Source: Bacteroidota bacterium
GTDB lineage: Bacteria; Bacteroidota; Bacteroidia; Chitinophagales; Chitinophagaceae
Reading direction: 5' to 3'
NCBI GenBank assembly: GCA_016868775.1
Contig: VGFT01000002.1
Location: forward strand, 321,830-385,829
Length of the DNA: 64,000 nucleotides
The position numbers were made by a program, and so were the translations under genes. The notes beneath the pieces are model-generated. The model worked only from the letters and a program-made list of their open reading frames with translations, made no database searches and was not told the DNA's origin. The first letter of the stretch is position 1. Each line of letters starts with the position of its first letter. This document shows positions 28,203-35,786 of this stretch, piece by piece.

Positions 28203-29930
28203 TTACCCCTTCAGATTCAGTTCCTGAATGATTCCCTGAATATGTGTTTCCAACTCCGCATCGACCCGGTGATACGCATCGGCCAATGGCAATGGTTTAT
28301 GCACACTGAAATAGAATTTTATCTTGGGCTCCGTACCACTGGGGCGGGCCGCGATCTGGCTTCCATCCGCCAATTCGAAGATCAATACATTCGATGCCGG
28401 TAGGGTCAAATCGGTTTTAAGACCGGTTCGCAGATCAAGCGACTTGCTCGTTTGATAATCATCCAACTTCACGACGGCTACACCATTTATTTGCTTGGGA
28501 GGTTGCGTTCGATACCCTTCCATCATCGCGGCGATCTGCTGTTGTCCGTCCATTCCTTTTTTAGTCAGGGAGATCAATTTCTCTTTATACAATCCATATT
28601 CCACATACAAATCGATCATTTTTTGGTACAGACTTCTGCCGTTGGCACGTTCAACGGCGGCCATCTCACAAAGCAGCGCTACTGCGCTGACGCCATCTTT
28701 ATCCCGGATCTGATCGCCGATCATCAACCCAAAACTCTCTTCGCCCCCGACAATATAATTTTCCTTTCCCTCTTTTTGTCGGATGAGATCCGCGATCCAT
28801 TTAAAACCCGTAAGTACCCGGTAACAGGCGATGGAATTCTTTTGAGCAATGGCATCGATCATGGGGGTGGTGACGATGGTGGTGATCACCATGTCGTTGG
28901 GTTGGGCCAACCCCTTGCTGCGCCGCGCTTCCATCAGATAATTAAACGCCAGCACGGCGGTTTGATTGCCATTCATCAGCATCCATTCCTCTTGATCGTT
29001 GCGTACCCCGATGGCAATGCGATCGGCATCCGGATCGGTGCCACAAAGAATATCCGCATTCAACGCTTTTGCCAGATTCAGCCCTAAACGCATGGCTTCG
29101 GATTCCTCCGGATTGGGATAGTCAACAGTTGGAAAATTTCCATCGGGCGTAGCTTGTTCTTCCACGATATGAACGTTCCGAAATCCAAAGGCTTTCAATA
29201 CATCCGGGACCAGCTTAATGCCCGTTCCATGAATGGGCGTATAGACAATCTTTAAGTCGGATTGCTGCTCGATCTTTTCCGGGTAGACACTGAGGCCCTT
29301 GACCATTTGAATGTACTGTCGGTCGAATTCGGCACCGAGTGAATGAATTCGGTGTTCCCCACCGGACCACATTACTTCCTGCACCGTAGCGATCTTTTCA
29401 ACTTCCGTAATAACATTTTTGTCGTGCGGAGGCACCAATTGAGAACCATCGTTCCAATAGGCCTTGTAGCCGTTGTATTCTTTCGGGTTATGGGAGGCGG
29501 TACAAACCACACCGGCTTGACAACCCAATTGGCGGATCGCATAAGAAAGCTCGGGTGTTGGCCGCATGTCCTCAAATAAAAAAACTTCCATGCCATTGGC
29601 TGCGAAAACCTGTGCAGTGGTTTCAGCAAAAAAACGGCTGTTGTTGCGGCTGTCGTGTGCAATAGCCACTTTCACCCCACCCGGAAAACATCGATTCAAG
29701 TAATTGGAAAAGCCTTGGGTAGCCATGCCCACGGTGTATTTGTTCATGCGGTTGGTACCCGCGCCCATCAATCCCCTCAATCCGCCCGTACCAAACTCAA
29801 GGTTTCGATAAAACGCATCGGCCAGTGCCGCCGGATCCGTTTGCTGAAGCAGGCGGACTTCCTCGCGTGTTTGCAGATCAAATTGATCGGACAACCAAGT
29901 GGCTATACGGTTTTCGATCAGCTCATTCAT
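28203..29930 (-). CDS. Phosphoglucomutase/phosphomannomutase (alpha-phosphohexomutase)
   Basis: This enzyme interconverts hexose 1- and 6-phosphates. At 575 residues it is the long PGM2/YbbT-like type. Visible: substrate loop GTGGLRGLMGAGTNRMNKYT, the phosphoserine loop CTASHNPKEYNGYKAY, metal loop CGTDPDADRIAIGV, sugar loop GGEESFGLM and the phosphate-binding loop RPSGTEPKIKFY. It provides glucose-1-P or mannose-1-P for glycan building and glycogen. A TATTTTTG promoter element lies 14 bases upstream of the ATG, divergent from the DUF2279 gene. Confidence 0.94.
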   Translation of the reverse strand: MNELIENRIATWLSDQFDLQTREEVRLLQQTDPAALADAFYRNLEFGTGGLRGLMGAGTNRMNKYTVGMATQGFSNYLNRCFPGGVKVAIAHDSRNNSRFFAETTAQVFAANGMEVFLFEDMRPTPELSYAIRQLGCQAGVVCTASHNPKEYNGYKAYWNDGSQLVPPHDKNVITEVEKIATVQEVMWSGGEHRIHSLGAEFDRQYIQMVKGLSVYPEKIEQQSDLKIVYTPIHGTGIKLVPDVLKAFGFRNVHIVEEQATPDGNFPTVDYPNPEESEAMRLGLNLAKALNADILCGTDPDADRIAIGVRNDQEEWMLMNGNQTAVLAFNYLMEARRSKGLAQPNDMVITTIVTTPMIDAIAQKNSIACYRVLTGFKWIADLIRQKEGKENYIVGGEESFGLMIGDQIRDKDGVSAVALLCEMAAVERANGRSLYQKMIDLYVEYGLYKEKLISLTKKGMDGQQQIAAMMEGYRTQPPKQINGVAVVKLDDYQTSKSLDLRTGLKTDLTLPASNVLIFELADGSQIAARPSGTEPKIKFYFSVHKPLPLADAYHRVDAELETHIQGIIQELNLKG

Positions 29931-29944
29931 GTAAAAAATTTACG

Positions 29945-29952
29945 CAAAAATA
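29945..29952 (-). promoter_or_regulatory. -7 promoter element for pgm
   Basis: TATTTTTG on the minus strand, 14 bases before the phosphohexomutase ATG, is a perfect TAnnTTTG match. Confidence 0.6.
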
Positions 29953-29986
29953 ACCAAATTGAAGCAGGTCACACAGACTCTTTGAA

Positions 29987-29994
29987 TACCTTTA
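29987..29994 (+). promoter_or_regulatory. Possible -7 element before DUF2279 gene
   Basis: TACCTTTA, a one-base variant of the consensus, lies 4 bases before the ATG and predicts a leaderless mRNA. It is divergent from the pgm promoter 35 bases away. Confidence 0.4.
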
Positions 29995-29998
29995 GGCC

Positions 29999-30958
29999 AT
30001 GCACACGCGGCTATCCGTTGTATTTTTTTTCTGTTGGTCGGCCTCCCTCTCCCAACCCAATTCCTACTCCGACACAACGCAATCCGATCGCCCCGATTCG
30101 ACAAAAAAAATCTCCTACAATTCCAGACGGATCTGGGCGGGTGCCGGACAAACCCTGGGTTATGGCACGGCCCTCGTATTGTTGAATCAAACTTGGTACA
30201 GCCAATACCCGCGTAGTTCCTGGAAAGTCTTCAACGACTGGAGCGAGTGGAAACAAATGGACAAATTCGGCCACGTATACGGTACCTATGTGCAAGGACG
30301 GGCCAGTATGGAGATCTGGCGCTGGGCCGGTGTGCCGCGTAAAACCCGGATTTGGGTAGGCGGACTCACCGGTACCGCCTTTCAAACCTTGGTGGAGTAT
30401 ATGGACGGCCGGAGCGCTGCATGGGGATGGAGCTGGGGCGATATCGGTGCGAATTTGCTGGGAAGTACAGCCTTGATTGCGCAGGAATTGGCATGGGACG
30501 AACAACGCATTCAATTGAAACTCTCGTTTCACCCTACCCGCTATAGCGACCCCCAACTTCAGCAAAGAAGTATTGAACTCTTCGGAGAAAACTGGGCTTC
30601 CCGGATAATGAAAGATTACAATGCGCAAACCTACTGGGCCAGCGTACGAATCAAATCTTTTTTAAAAAAGGCGAAGGTGCCTGAGTGGCTCTGCGTCTCT
30701 TTTGGCACGGGTGCCTCGGGTCTTTGGGGCGGAGCGCGCAACATCAAAAAAGATGCGGCCGGAAATGTGTTGTTCGATCGCAGCGATATCCCCAGACGCA
30801 GACAATGGTATTTATCGCCCGATATCGACCATACCAAAATACACACGCGGAAAAAATGGGTACGATTCGCCCTGCTTGCGCTTAGTGCTTTCAAAGTTCC
30901 CCTGCCCACCCTGGAAATGGAGGCCGGAAAATGGAGACTTCGGCCCCTGTATTTCTAA
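29999..30958 (+). CDS. DUF2279 family periplasmic/outer-membrane protein
   Basis: This 319-residue exported protein has a signal peptide ending near SASLSQ. The central part has the DUF2279 pattern WKQMDKFGHVYGTYVQGR, followed by glycine-rich amphipathic segments (GGLTGTAFQTLVEYMDG, WGWSWGDIGANLLGS). The C-terminal half has YWASVRIKSFL and LCVSFGTGASGLWGG, which look like strands of a small outer-membrane barrel. Function is unknown. A promoter-like element sits 4 bases before the start; a lipoprotein gene follows after 16 bases. Confidence 0.85.
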   Translation: MHTRLSVVFFFCWSASLSQPNSYSDTTQSDRPDSTKKISYNSRRIWAGAGQTLGYGTALVLLNQTWYSQYPRSSWKVFNDWSEWKQMDKFGHVYGTYVQGRASMEIWRWAGVPRKTRIWVGGLTGTAFQTLVEYMDGRSAAWGWSWGDIGANLLGSTALIAQELAWDEQRIQLKLSFHPTRYSDPQLQQRSIELFGENWASRIMKDYNAQTYWASVRIKSFLKKAKVPEWLCVSFGTGASGLWGGARNIKKDAAGNVLFDRSDIPRRRQWYLSPDIDHTKIHTRKKWVRFALLALSAFKVPLPTLEMEAGKWRLRPLYF

Positions 30959-30962
30959 TCCC

Positions 30963-30970
30963 TAATTTCG
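30963..30970 (+). promoter_or_regulatory. Possible -7 element before lipoprotein gene
   Basis: TAATTTCG lies 4 bases before the lipoprotein ATG and predicts a leaderless start, although the gene is also close to the upstream stop and may be read through. Confidence 0.35.
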
Positions 30971-30974
30971 TAGC

Positions 30975-31367
30975 ATGAGAAAATCAATTTGGGCACTCTG
31001 GCTGGCACTGACCCTTACCGCCTGTAAAAAGAATACGACTCCGGAGCCGGATGTGGCCGCCGAGATAACGATCACCAATCCGACGGCCGGAACCATTTTC
31101 CTAAACGGCAGCGCGCTGCAAATCCGCGGATCGGCTACGGATAATAATGTACTGGCCTCGGTTACCTGCACCATACGAAACAGTAACAACAATGCGATTT
31201 TGTACAACCGTACCCTCAGCACCGGCAACGTAGGTTTTTTTGATTATTCTCAAAATTGGACCATCACAGGCATTACTACTATAACCCCTGCCAAACTAAT
31301 CGTTACCACCACAGACAAGCTTGGCTTCTCCGTCAGCAAAGAGGTATCCTTTCAACTCATCGACTAA
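30975..31367 (+). CDS. Putative lipoprotein with Ig-like domain
   Basis: The 130-residue protein has a type II signal sequence with lipobox LTAC (Cys about residue 17) followed by KKN. The remainder is a single beta-sandwich (ITITNPTAGTIFLNGSAL; LIVTTTDKLGFSVSKEV) similar to bacterial Ig-like domains of surface proteins. It should be lipid-anchored. It lies between the DUF2279 gene and an iron-sulfur membrane protein whose start is one base after its stop, so all may be cotranscribed. No function is recognised. Confidence 0.82.
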   Translation: MRKSIWALWLALTLTACKKNTTPEPDVAAEITITNPTAGTIFLNGSALQIRGSATDNNVLASVTCTIRNSNNNAILYNRTLSTGNVGFFDYSQNWTITGITTITPAKLIVTTTDKLGFSVSKEVSFQLID

Positions 31368-31368
31368 T

Positions 31369-32685
31369 ATGACTTGGATCTCCCCCCTCCTTTTTCTGAT
31401 CGCCCTCGGCACGGGGGTGTTTCTGTTTGCCCGCCGGATCCAATCGATCCTTAAAATGATTCGGGTTGGCCGACCCGATCTACCGTCCGACCAACCAATA
31501 AAAAGATGGGCACAAATGATGCGACTGGCCTTGGGGCAGCAAAAAATGTTTCGCAACATTCCGGTGGCCCTCCTGCACTTGATTATCTATGTCGGATTCA
31601 TCATCATCAACATCGAAGTATTGGAGATCGTGCTGGATGGACTGACCGGTGCGCACCGTTTGTTCCTCAATCCGCTGGGTACCATCTATCCCCTGCTAAT
31701 CAATAGTTTTGAATGGTTGGCCCTGGGAGTCTGGGTGGCCTGTGTCTTCTTTTTGGTCAGAAGAAATATATTATACATAAAGCGGCTACGATCGAACGAC
31801 CTAAATGGCTGGCCCCGTACCGATGCAAACCTGATTCTCGCCATAGAGATCGTACTGATGAGCTTGTTTCTATTGATGAATGCGTCCGATACACTCTTGC
31901 AAACACGCGGAATTGAACCCTACGCAACCGCCTACACCGGCAACTTTCTCATTTCCCAATATCTACATCCCCTGTTGTCGGGATGGGGCGACGCCTCCCT
32001 CATCTTTTTGGAACGAGGGTGCTGGTGGCTGCACATCCTGGGCATTTTGGCTTTCCTGAATTACTTGCCCTACTCCAAACACCTTCACATCCTTTTTGCC
32101 TTTCCAAATGCCTACTATGCCCCGCTCGAGCCAAAAGGAAAAATGGTTAACATGCCCTCGATCCAACAGGAAGTGGAATTGGCCATGAATCCGGCCGCAG
32201 TTACCACCCCGTCAACTGAGCCCCCCGGACGATTTGGTGCCAAGGATGTGCAAGATCTGGGACAAAAAAATTTATTGGATGCTTTCAGTTGCACGGAGTG
32301 TGGACGTTGCTCTGCCGCTTGTCCCGCGCAGCACACCGGCAAACTCCTCTCTCCTCGTCGAATCATGATGCAAACCCGCGACCGGATGGAAGACCTGAAC
32401 AAATTGCCCCCGGACCAACGCACTAACGACGGAAAGTCACTCTTGCACGACTACATTACGGTAGAGGAACTTCGCGCTTGCACTACCTGTCAGGCCTGTG
32501 TGGAGGAATGTCCGGTCAGCATCAATCCGCTCGACATCATCCTGCAACTTCGGCGCTATTTGGTCATGGAAGAAAGCAATGCACCGGGCGAGTGGACCGG
32601 CATGTTCGGAAACGTAGAAAACAACTTTGCTCCCTGGAAATTCTCCCCCGAAGATCGAGACGCCTGGATGCGGGTGGATAGCTAA
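31369..32685 (+). CDS. Membrane iron-sulfur protein, HdrC/NarI-like (two 4Fe-4S clusters)
   Basis: The 438-residue protein begins with about five membrane helices (roughly residues 4-25, 70-92, 110-130, 165-185, 210-245) of NarI/heme b type. A cytosolic domain follows with two 4Fe-4S motifs: CTECGRCSAACPAQ (about 305-318) and CTTCQACVEECPV (about 372-384). It is a member of the HdrC/GlpC-like electron-transfer group that pairs with a CCG-domain subunit. That partner (at 34468) lies 1.8 kb away, separated by two genes on the other strand. The stop abuts the convergent LysE gene with no gap. The physiological donor and acceptor are unknown. Confidence 0.9.
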   Translation: MTWISPLLFLIALGTGVFLFARRIQSILKMIRVGRPDLPSDQPIKRWAQMMRLALGQQKMFRNIPVALLHLIIYVGFIIINIEVLEIVLDGLTGAHRLFLNPLGTIYPLLINSFEWLALGVWVACVFFLVRRNILYIKRLRSNDLNGWPRTDANLILAIEIVLMSLFLLMNASDTLLQTRGIEPYATAYTGNFLISQYLHPLLSGWGDASLIFLERGCWWLHILGILAFLNYLPYSKHLHILFAFPNAYYAPLEPKGKMVNMPSIQQEVELAMNPAAVTTPSTEPPGRFGAKDVQDLGQKNLLDAFSCTECGRCSAACPAQHTGKLLSPRRIMMQTRDRMEDLNKLPPDQRTNDGKSLLHDYITVEELRACTTCQACVEECPVSINPLDIILQLRRYLVMEESNAPGEWTGMFGNVENNFAPWKFSPEDRDAWMRVDS

Positions 32686-33342
32686 TCAATCTTCCGGCGC
32701 CGCAGCATTTTTTTTACAAGAACGCCACATCCGCCATCCCTGCCAGAGCGCCGTGATCAAATAAAAACTACCAATCACCCAATGCAAGGTTGATGGATCT
32801 TCCTGGAAACTTTTTCCGGCCAATTGTCCGGTGTAAATAAAGACGCCGTTGGCAAAAAAAGTACCCAATCCAATTCCGATCAGATACTCCCAATACGTAC
32901 CTCCATTGGGATAAAGGATCTTACGCTCCATCAGAACGGTTGACCAGCCTAACCAAAAAGGAATCTGGGCGGTACTGATCGAACAGAGGAACATACCAAA
33001 AAGTAGCGGGGGCAATACGTTGCTAATAGCTACAGGAGTGACATTTTCCGGATACAAGGCCGTATGAAAACTCTCGGTCGTCAAAAGGATCAAAATGAGA
33101 AGCGTAATTCCATTCAAGTAGCGCATGAACGTTTTGTTTCGATGTAGCCAATCCACTGCAAACAGCGATAACCGCACATAAATCAGCTCCACCGTCAGGG
33201 ATCCGATCGAAAATTGAATGGCAGCCGAAAGTCCCCGATCGATCGACAACTGCATGGCCGCCACATTGGTGGTACCCAACGGCAAGGAACCCAGAAAACT
33301 GACGGTCAATCCGGCCAAAAAAACTTTCAGGAATCGGGGCAT
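32686..33342 (-). CDS. LysE-family amino-acid exporter
   Basis: This 218-residue inner-membrane protein has about six hydrophobic helices. It starts with FLKVFLAGLTVSFLGSLPLGTTN, a variant of the LysE/RhtB opening (GxxPGP becomes GSLPLGTTN), and QLSIDRGLSAAIQFSIG matches the family's second motif. LysE proteins export amino acids or small organic cations; the cargo here is unknown. It is transcribed after the ATP-grasp gene (9 bases between) and ends directly against the convergent iron-sulfur gene. Confidence 0.83.
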   Translation of the reverse strand: MPRFLKVFLAGLTVSFLGSLPLGTTNVAAMQLSIDRGLSAAIQFSIGSLTVELIYVRLSLFAVDWLHRNKTFMRYLNGITLLILILLTTESFHTALYPENVTPVAISNVLPPLLFGMFLCSISTAQIPFWLGWSTVLMERKILYPNGGTYWEYLIGIGLGTFFANGVFIYTGQLAGKSFQEDPSTLHWVIGSFYLITALWQGWRMWRSCKKNAAAPED

Positions 33343-33351
33343 GATATAAAG

Positions 33352-34389
33352 TTACAAACTCGGCCGGGGGCGCCATTCCAACTTTTTGAAATGCTTACCG
33401 GATGCATGCAAAAATTTCAAACCCCGCATGAAGGACCAGTACCGATGCCCCTGTTGGTGGTTGTGTCGGCTGATCTCAAACAGTGCTTCCCAATGCTTCA
33501 GGATTTCGCGATAGGCCTGCCACAAACTCTTCCCGCAATCATAAATGTGATTGGGCTCGGCCCCGCACCCATTGAACTCCAAGATCGAAAAATCACCTCC
33601 GGTGCAGAAATCATCAATGGAACGAACCTTCAGATCGTACCGACCGTAGTAAAATTGGGTGCGGTGGCTGATGGCGTCGAAGCGCAAAGTCAGCGAATCC
33701 GAGATGTGATCGGATAAATTATAAAAAAAAGCCCCCCGGTTGTGATTGGCTGCATGCGATAAGAAATAGGGCTCCTGGTCGGGAATGACCCGCTCAAATT
33801 GGGCCGCATGACGATCCGATAATTCCTCGATCCGACTCGAAGCCTTCGGATGCTGCCGAATCAATTCCAACAACGTAGAACGTCCATCTCCCCGTACCTG
33901 AAGCATCGTTTTATGAATGAATCCACTGATGGTTCCGGTCGGACTGGATGGATGTCGGTAATAAAAAATACTGACCTCAGCCGGCCAATCGATCCATTCT
34001 TGAACCACATACTCGACGGGTACCGATCGATGATAATTCAATAGCTGGTCATTTTGATCAATGCGCTCAAACCATAGCCCCTTCATGCCTACATCGGGCT
34101 TTACAACCAGGGGAAATTGATACCCCGTCTCGATCTGCTTGAGCAGTTCGGCTTCGGGCAGCTTGGGATCTATATAAATAGTGCGCGGATACGACTCCAA
34201 GGGCAGCTGGTCATACATCTCTTTCTTCCCCTCCCCCTCCATTCCGCCAAACGTAATCGTTGGATTGGAGGAACTAAAGAACCAAAAGGAACCGCTTCGC
34301 AGGCAATACCACAACCAAAAAGGGGTCAGAGGAAAATAAATCAGCTTGAAAGGCCATTTCTCCCAACGCATCCAATCAGGCAGTTTCAT
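33352..34389 (-). CDS. ATP-grasp domain protein, unknown substrate
   Basis: This 345-residue protein has the ATP-grasp features of D-Ala-D-Ala ligase-like enzymes: a nucleotide Lys in FPLVVKPDVGMKGLWFER, hinge VVQEWIDWPAEVSIFYY, and a metal site ILEFNGCGAEPNHIYD. The N-terminal 45 residues are rich in aromatic residues and could anchor it at the membrane. Such enzymes join a carboxylate to an amine, but the substrate is unknown. ATG at 34389 is chosen as the start because TATTTTTG lies 9 bases upstream. The LysE gene follows 9 bases later, so a product-export pair is plausible. Confidence 0.82.
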   Translation of the reverse strand: MKLPDWMRWEKWPFKLIYFPLTPFWLWYCLRSGSFWFFSSSNPTITFGGMEGEGKKEMYDQLPLESYPRTIYIDPKLPEAELLKQIETGYQFPLVVKPDVGMKGLWFERIDQNDQLLNYHRSVPVEYVVQEWIDWPAEVSIFYYRHPSSPTGTISGFIHKTMLQVRGDGRSTLLELIRQHPKASSRIEELSDRHAAQFERVIPDQEPYFLSHAANHNRGAFFYNLSDHISDSLTLRFDAISHRTQFYYGRYDLKVRSIDDFCTGGDFSILEFNGCGAEPNHIYDCGKSLWQAYREILKHWEALFEISRHNHQQGHRYWSFMRGLKFLHASGKHFKKLEWRPRPSL

Positions 34390-34398
34390 CGGCATGGG

Positions 34399-34406
34399 CA
34401 AAAATA
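34399..34406 (-). promoter_or_regulatory. -7 promoter element for ATP-grasp/LysE genes
   Basis: TATTTTTG (minus strand) lies 9 bases before ATG 34389 and 3 bases before the alternative ATG at 34395. Confidence 0.6.
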
Positions 34407-34438
34407 AAGGGGCTTATCCGGAGCCCATCGTTTTACGT

Positions 34439-34446
34439 TAATTTTG
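34439..34446 (+). promoter_or_regulatory. Possible -7 element for the CCG iron-sulfur gene
   Basis: TAATTTTG (consensus) lies 21 bases before the ATG at 34468; it is divergent from the ATP-grasp promoter 33 bases away. Confidence 0.5.
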
Positions 34447-34467
34447 TTTGATCAAAACAAAACTGGC

Positions 34468-35265
34468 ATGTCGCTTCCCCCCATAAAAACCATGGCTGAA
34501 TGGCTGGCCGAAGGAAAAGAACCGGAAGTGCTGTTTTGGATCGGCTGTTCCGGGAGTTTTGATCAACGGGCACAACGGATCACGCGGGCCTTCGCCCGCA
34601 TCCTTCAAAAATTGGAGATCCCCTTCGGTATTCTGGGCAAAGAAGAAATGTGCACCGGCGATTCGGTACGCCGCGCCGGCAATGAGTTTCTCTTTCAGAT
34701 GATGGCCTATCAAAACATCCAAATTCTGAACGGATACAACATCAAAAAAATCGTGACGGCCTGTCCCCACTGCTTCAACACGCTAAAAAACGAATACCCC
34801 GAACTGGGCGGAAACTACGAGGTTATCCACCACAGCGTCTTTTTACAGCAATTGATCGATTCCGGGCAAATCCGACTACAAGAGGGCGGCATCTTCAAGG
34901 GCAAACGCATTACCTATCACGACAGCTGCTACCTGGGCCGCGCCAACCAGATCTATGATGCACCGCGTAAAGTGCTGGAGGCATTGGATGTGGAACTGGT
35001 CGAGATGAAACGCTGTCGCTCAAAAGGAAGTTGCTGTGGCGCCGGCGGCGCCCAGATGTTCAAAGAAGAAGAAACCGGAAAAATCCGCATCAACATCGAT
35101 CGCACCCAGGAAGCGCTCGAAACACAAGCTTCCATCATCGCAGCCGCCTGCCCCTTCTGCAACACCATGATGAGCGATGGCGTGAAACTGGCCGAACGAG
35201 AGTCCGTCGTTCAAGTCTTGGACATCGCAGAGATCGTGGAATCTTCTCTTAATTTTTCTGAATGA
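34468..35265 (+). CDS. CCG-domain (Fe-S)-binding protein, HdrB-like
   Basis: This 265-residue cytosolic protein has duplicated cysteine-rich CCG domains: the first with WIGCSGSFDQR, MCTGDS and ACPHCFNTLKNEYPE, the second with HDSCYLGRANQIYDAPR, CCGAGGAQMFKEE and AACPFCNTMMSDG. These bind an unusual iron-sulfur cluster in HdrB and related oxidoreductases. It should pair with the membrane protein at 31369; the pair is usually adjacent but is split here. The start at 34468 (MSLPPIKTMAEW) is an ATG; an upstream TTG is also possible. The next gene overlaps its stop by 4 bases. Confidence 0.9.
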   Translation: MSLPPIKTMAEWLAEGKEPEVLFWIGCSGSFDQRAQRITRAFARILQKLEIPFGILGKEEMCTGDSVRRAGNEFLFQMMAYQNIQILNGYNIKKIVTACPHCFNTLKNEYPELGGNYEVIHHSVFLQQLIDSGQIRLQEGGIFKGKRITYHDSCYLGRANQIYDAPRKVLEALDVELVEMKRCRSKGSCCGAGGAQMFKEEETGKIRINIDRTQEALETQASIIAAACPFCNTMMSDGVKLAERESVVQVLDIAEIVESSLNFSE

Positions 35266-35786
35266 AGCTCGAATATCAACACCTGATCGACCCAAGCCTA
35301 GCGCCTCAATCCCGGGTTTGGATCTACCAGTCCAACCGAACCTTCACCATTGCAGAAGCACTTAAATTGGAAAAACAACTGGAGGCGTTTACAGCGGAGT
35401 GGACCAGCCACGGCGCAGCCGTAAAAGGAGCCGGATATTTATTCTTTGGACAATTTCTGATCCTGATCGCCGACGAAACCGCCGCAACCGTCAGCGGTTG
35501 CAGCACCGACAAATCCGTTCACTTCATTCAATCCATCGAAAAAGAATACGGCGTACTGCTGCTCGACTTTACCACTCTGGCGTTTTTACTTAAGGATAAG
35601 ATCCAATTACTTCCGATGGCTCAATTGCCTTACGCAATCGAACATGGTTATATTGGACCTGCTACACCCTATTTCAATAATCTGGTTTCTACCCTCTTTG
35701 AATTTCAGACGCAGTGGATCATTCCCTGTGGTCGTTCCTGGTTGGCAAAGCGACTTCCGACGCTGGCCTTCAACGAGCCGGCTTAG
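35262..35786 (+). CDS. Conserved hypothetical protein (no ABC motifs)
   Basis: This 174-residue soluble protein starts inside the stop of the iron-sulfur gene (ATGA overlap). Visible: KGAGYLFFGQFLILIADE, CSTDKSVHFIQSIEKEYG and a final SWLAKRLPTLAF. Such proteins are present in Bacteroidota next to similar iron-sulfur genes and are sometimes annotated as ABC transporter ATPase, but no Walker A, signature or Walker B motif is present, so I do not accept that label. Its 3' end overlaps the convergent TonB gene by 17 bases. Function unknown. Confidence 0.78.
   Translation: MKLEYQHLIDPSLAPQSRVWIYQSNRTFTIAEALKLEKQLEAFTAEWTSHGAAVKGAGYLFFGQFLILIADETAATVSGCSTDKSVHFIQSIEKEYGVLLLDFTTLAFLLKDKIQLLPMAQLPYAIEHGYIGPATPYFNNLVSTLFEFQTQWIIPCGRSWLAKRLPTLAFNEPA

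Noticed and set aside
28452-29087. 211-residue + strand frame
   Set aside because: Antisense of the phosphohexomutase gene; its low-complexity His-rich composition comes from the reverse codons.
35262-35786. ABC transporter ATPase label for the 174-residue protein
   Set aside because: No Walker A, signature or Walker B motif is present; the name sometimes attached to such proteins is not supported.
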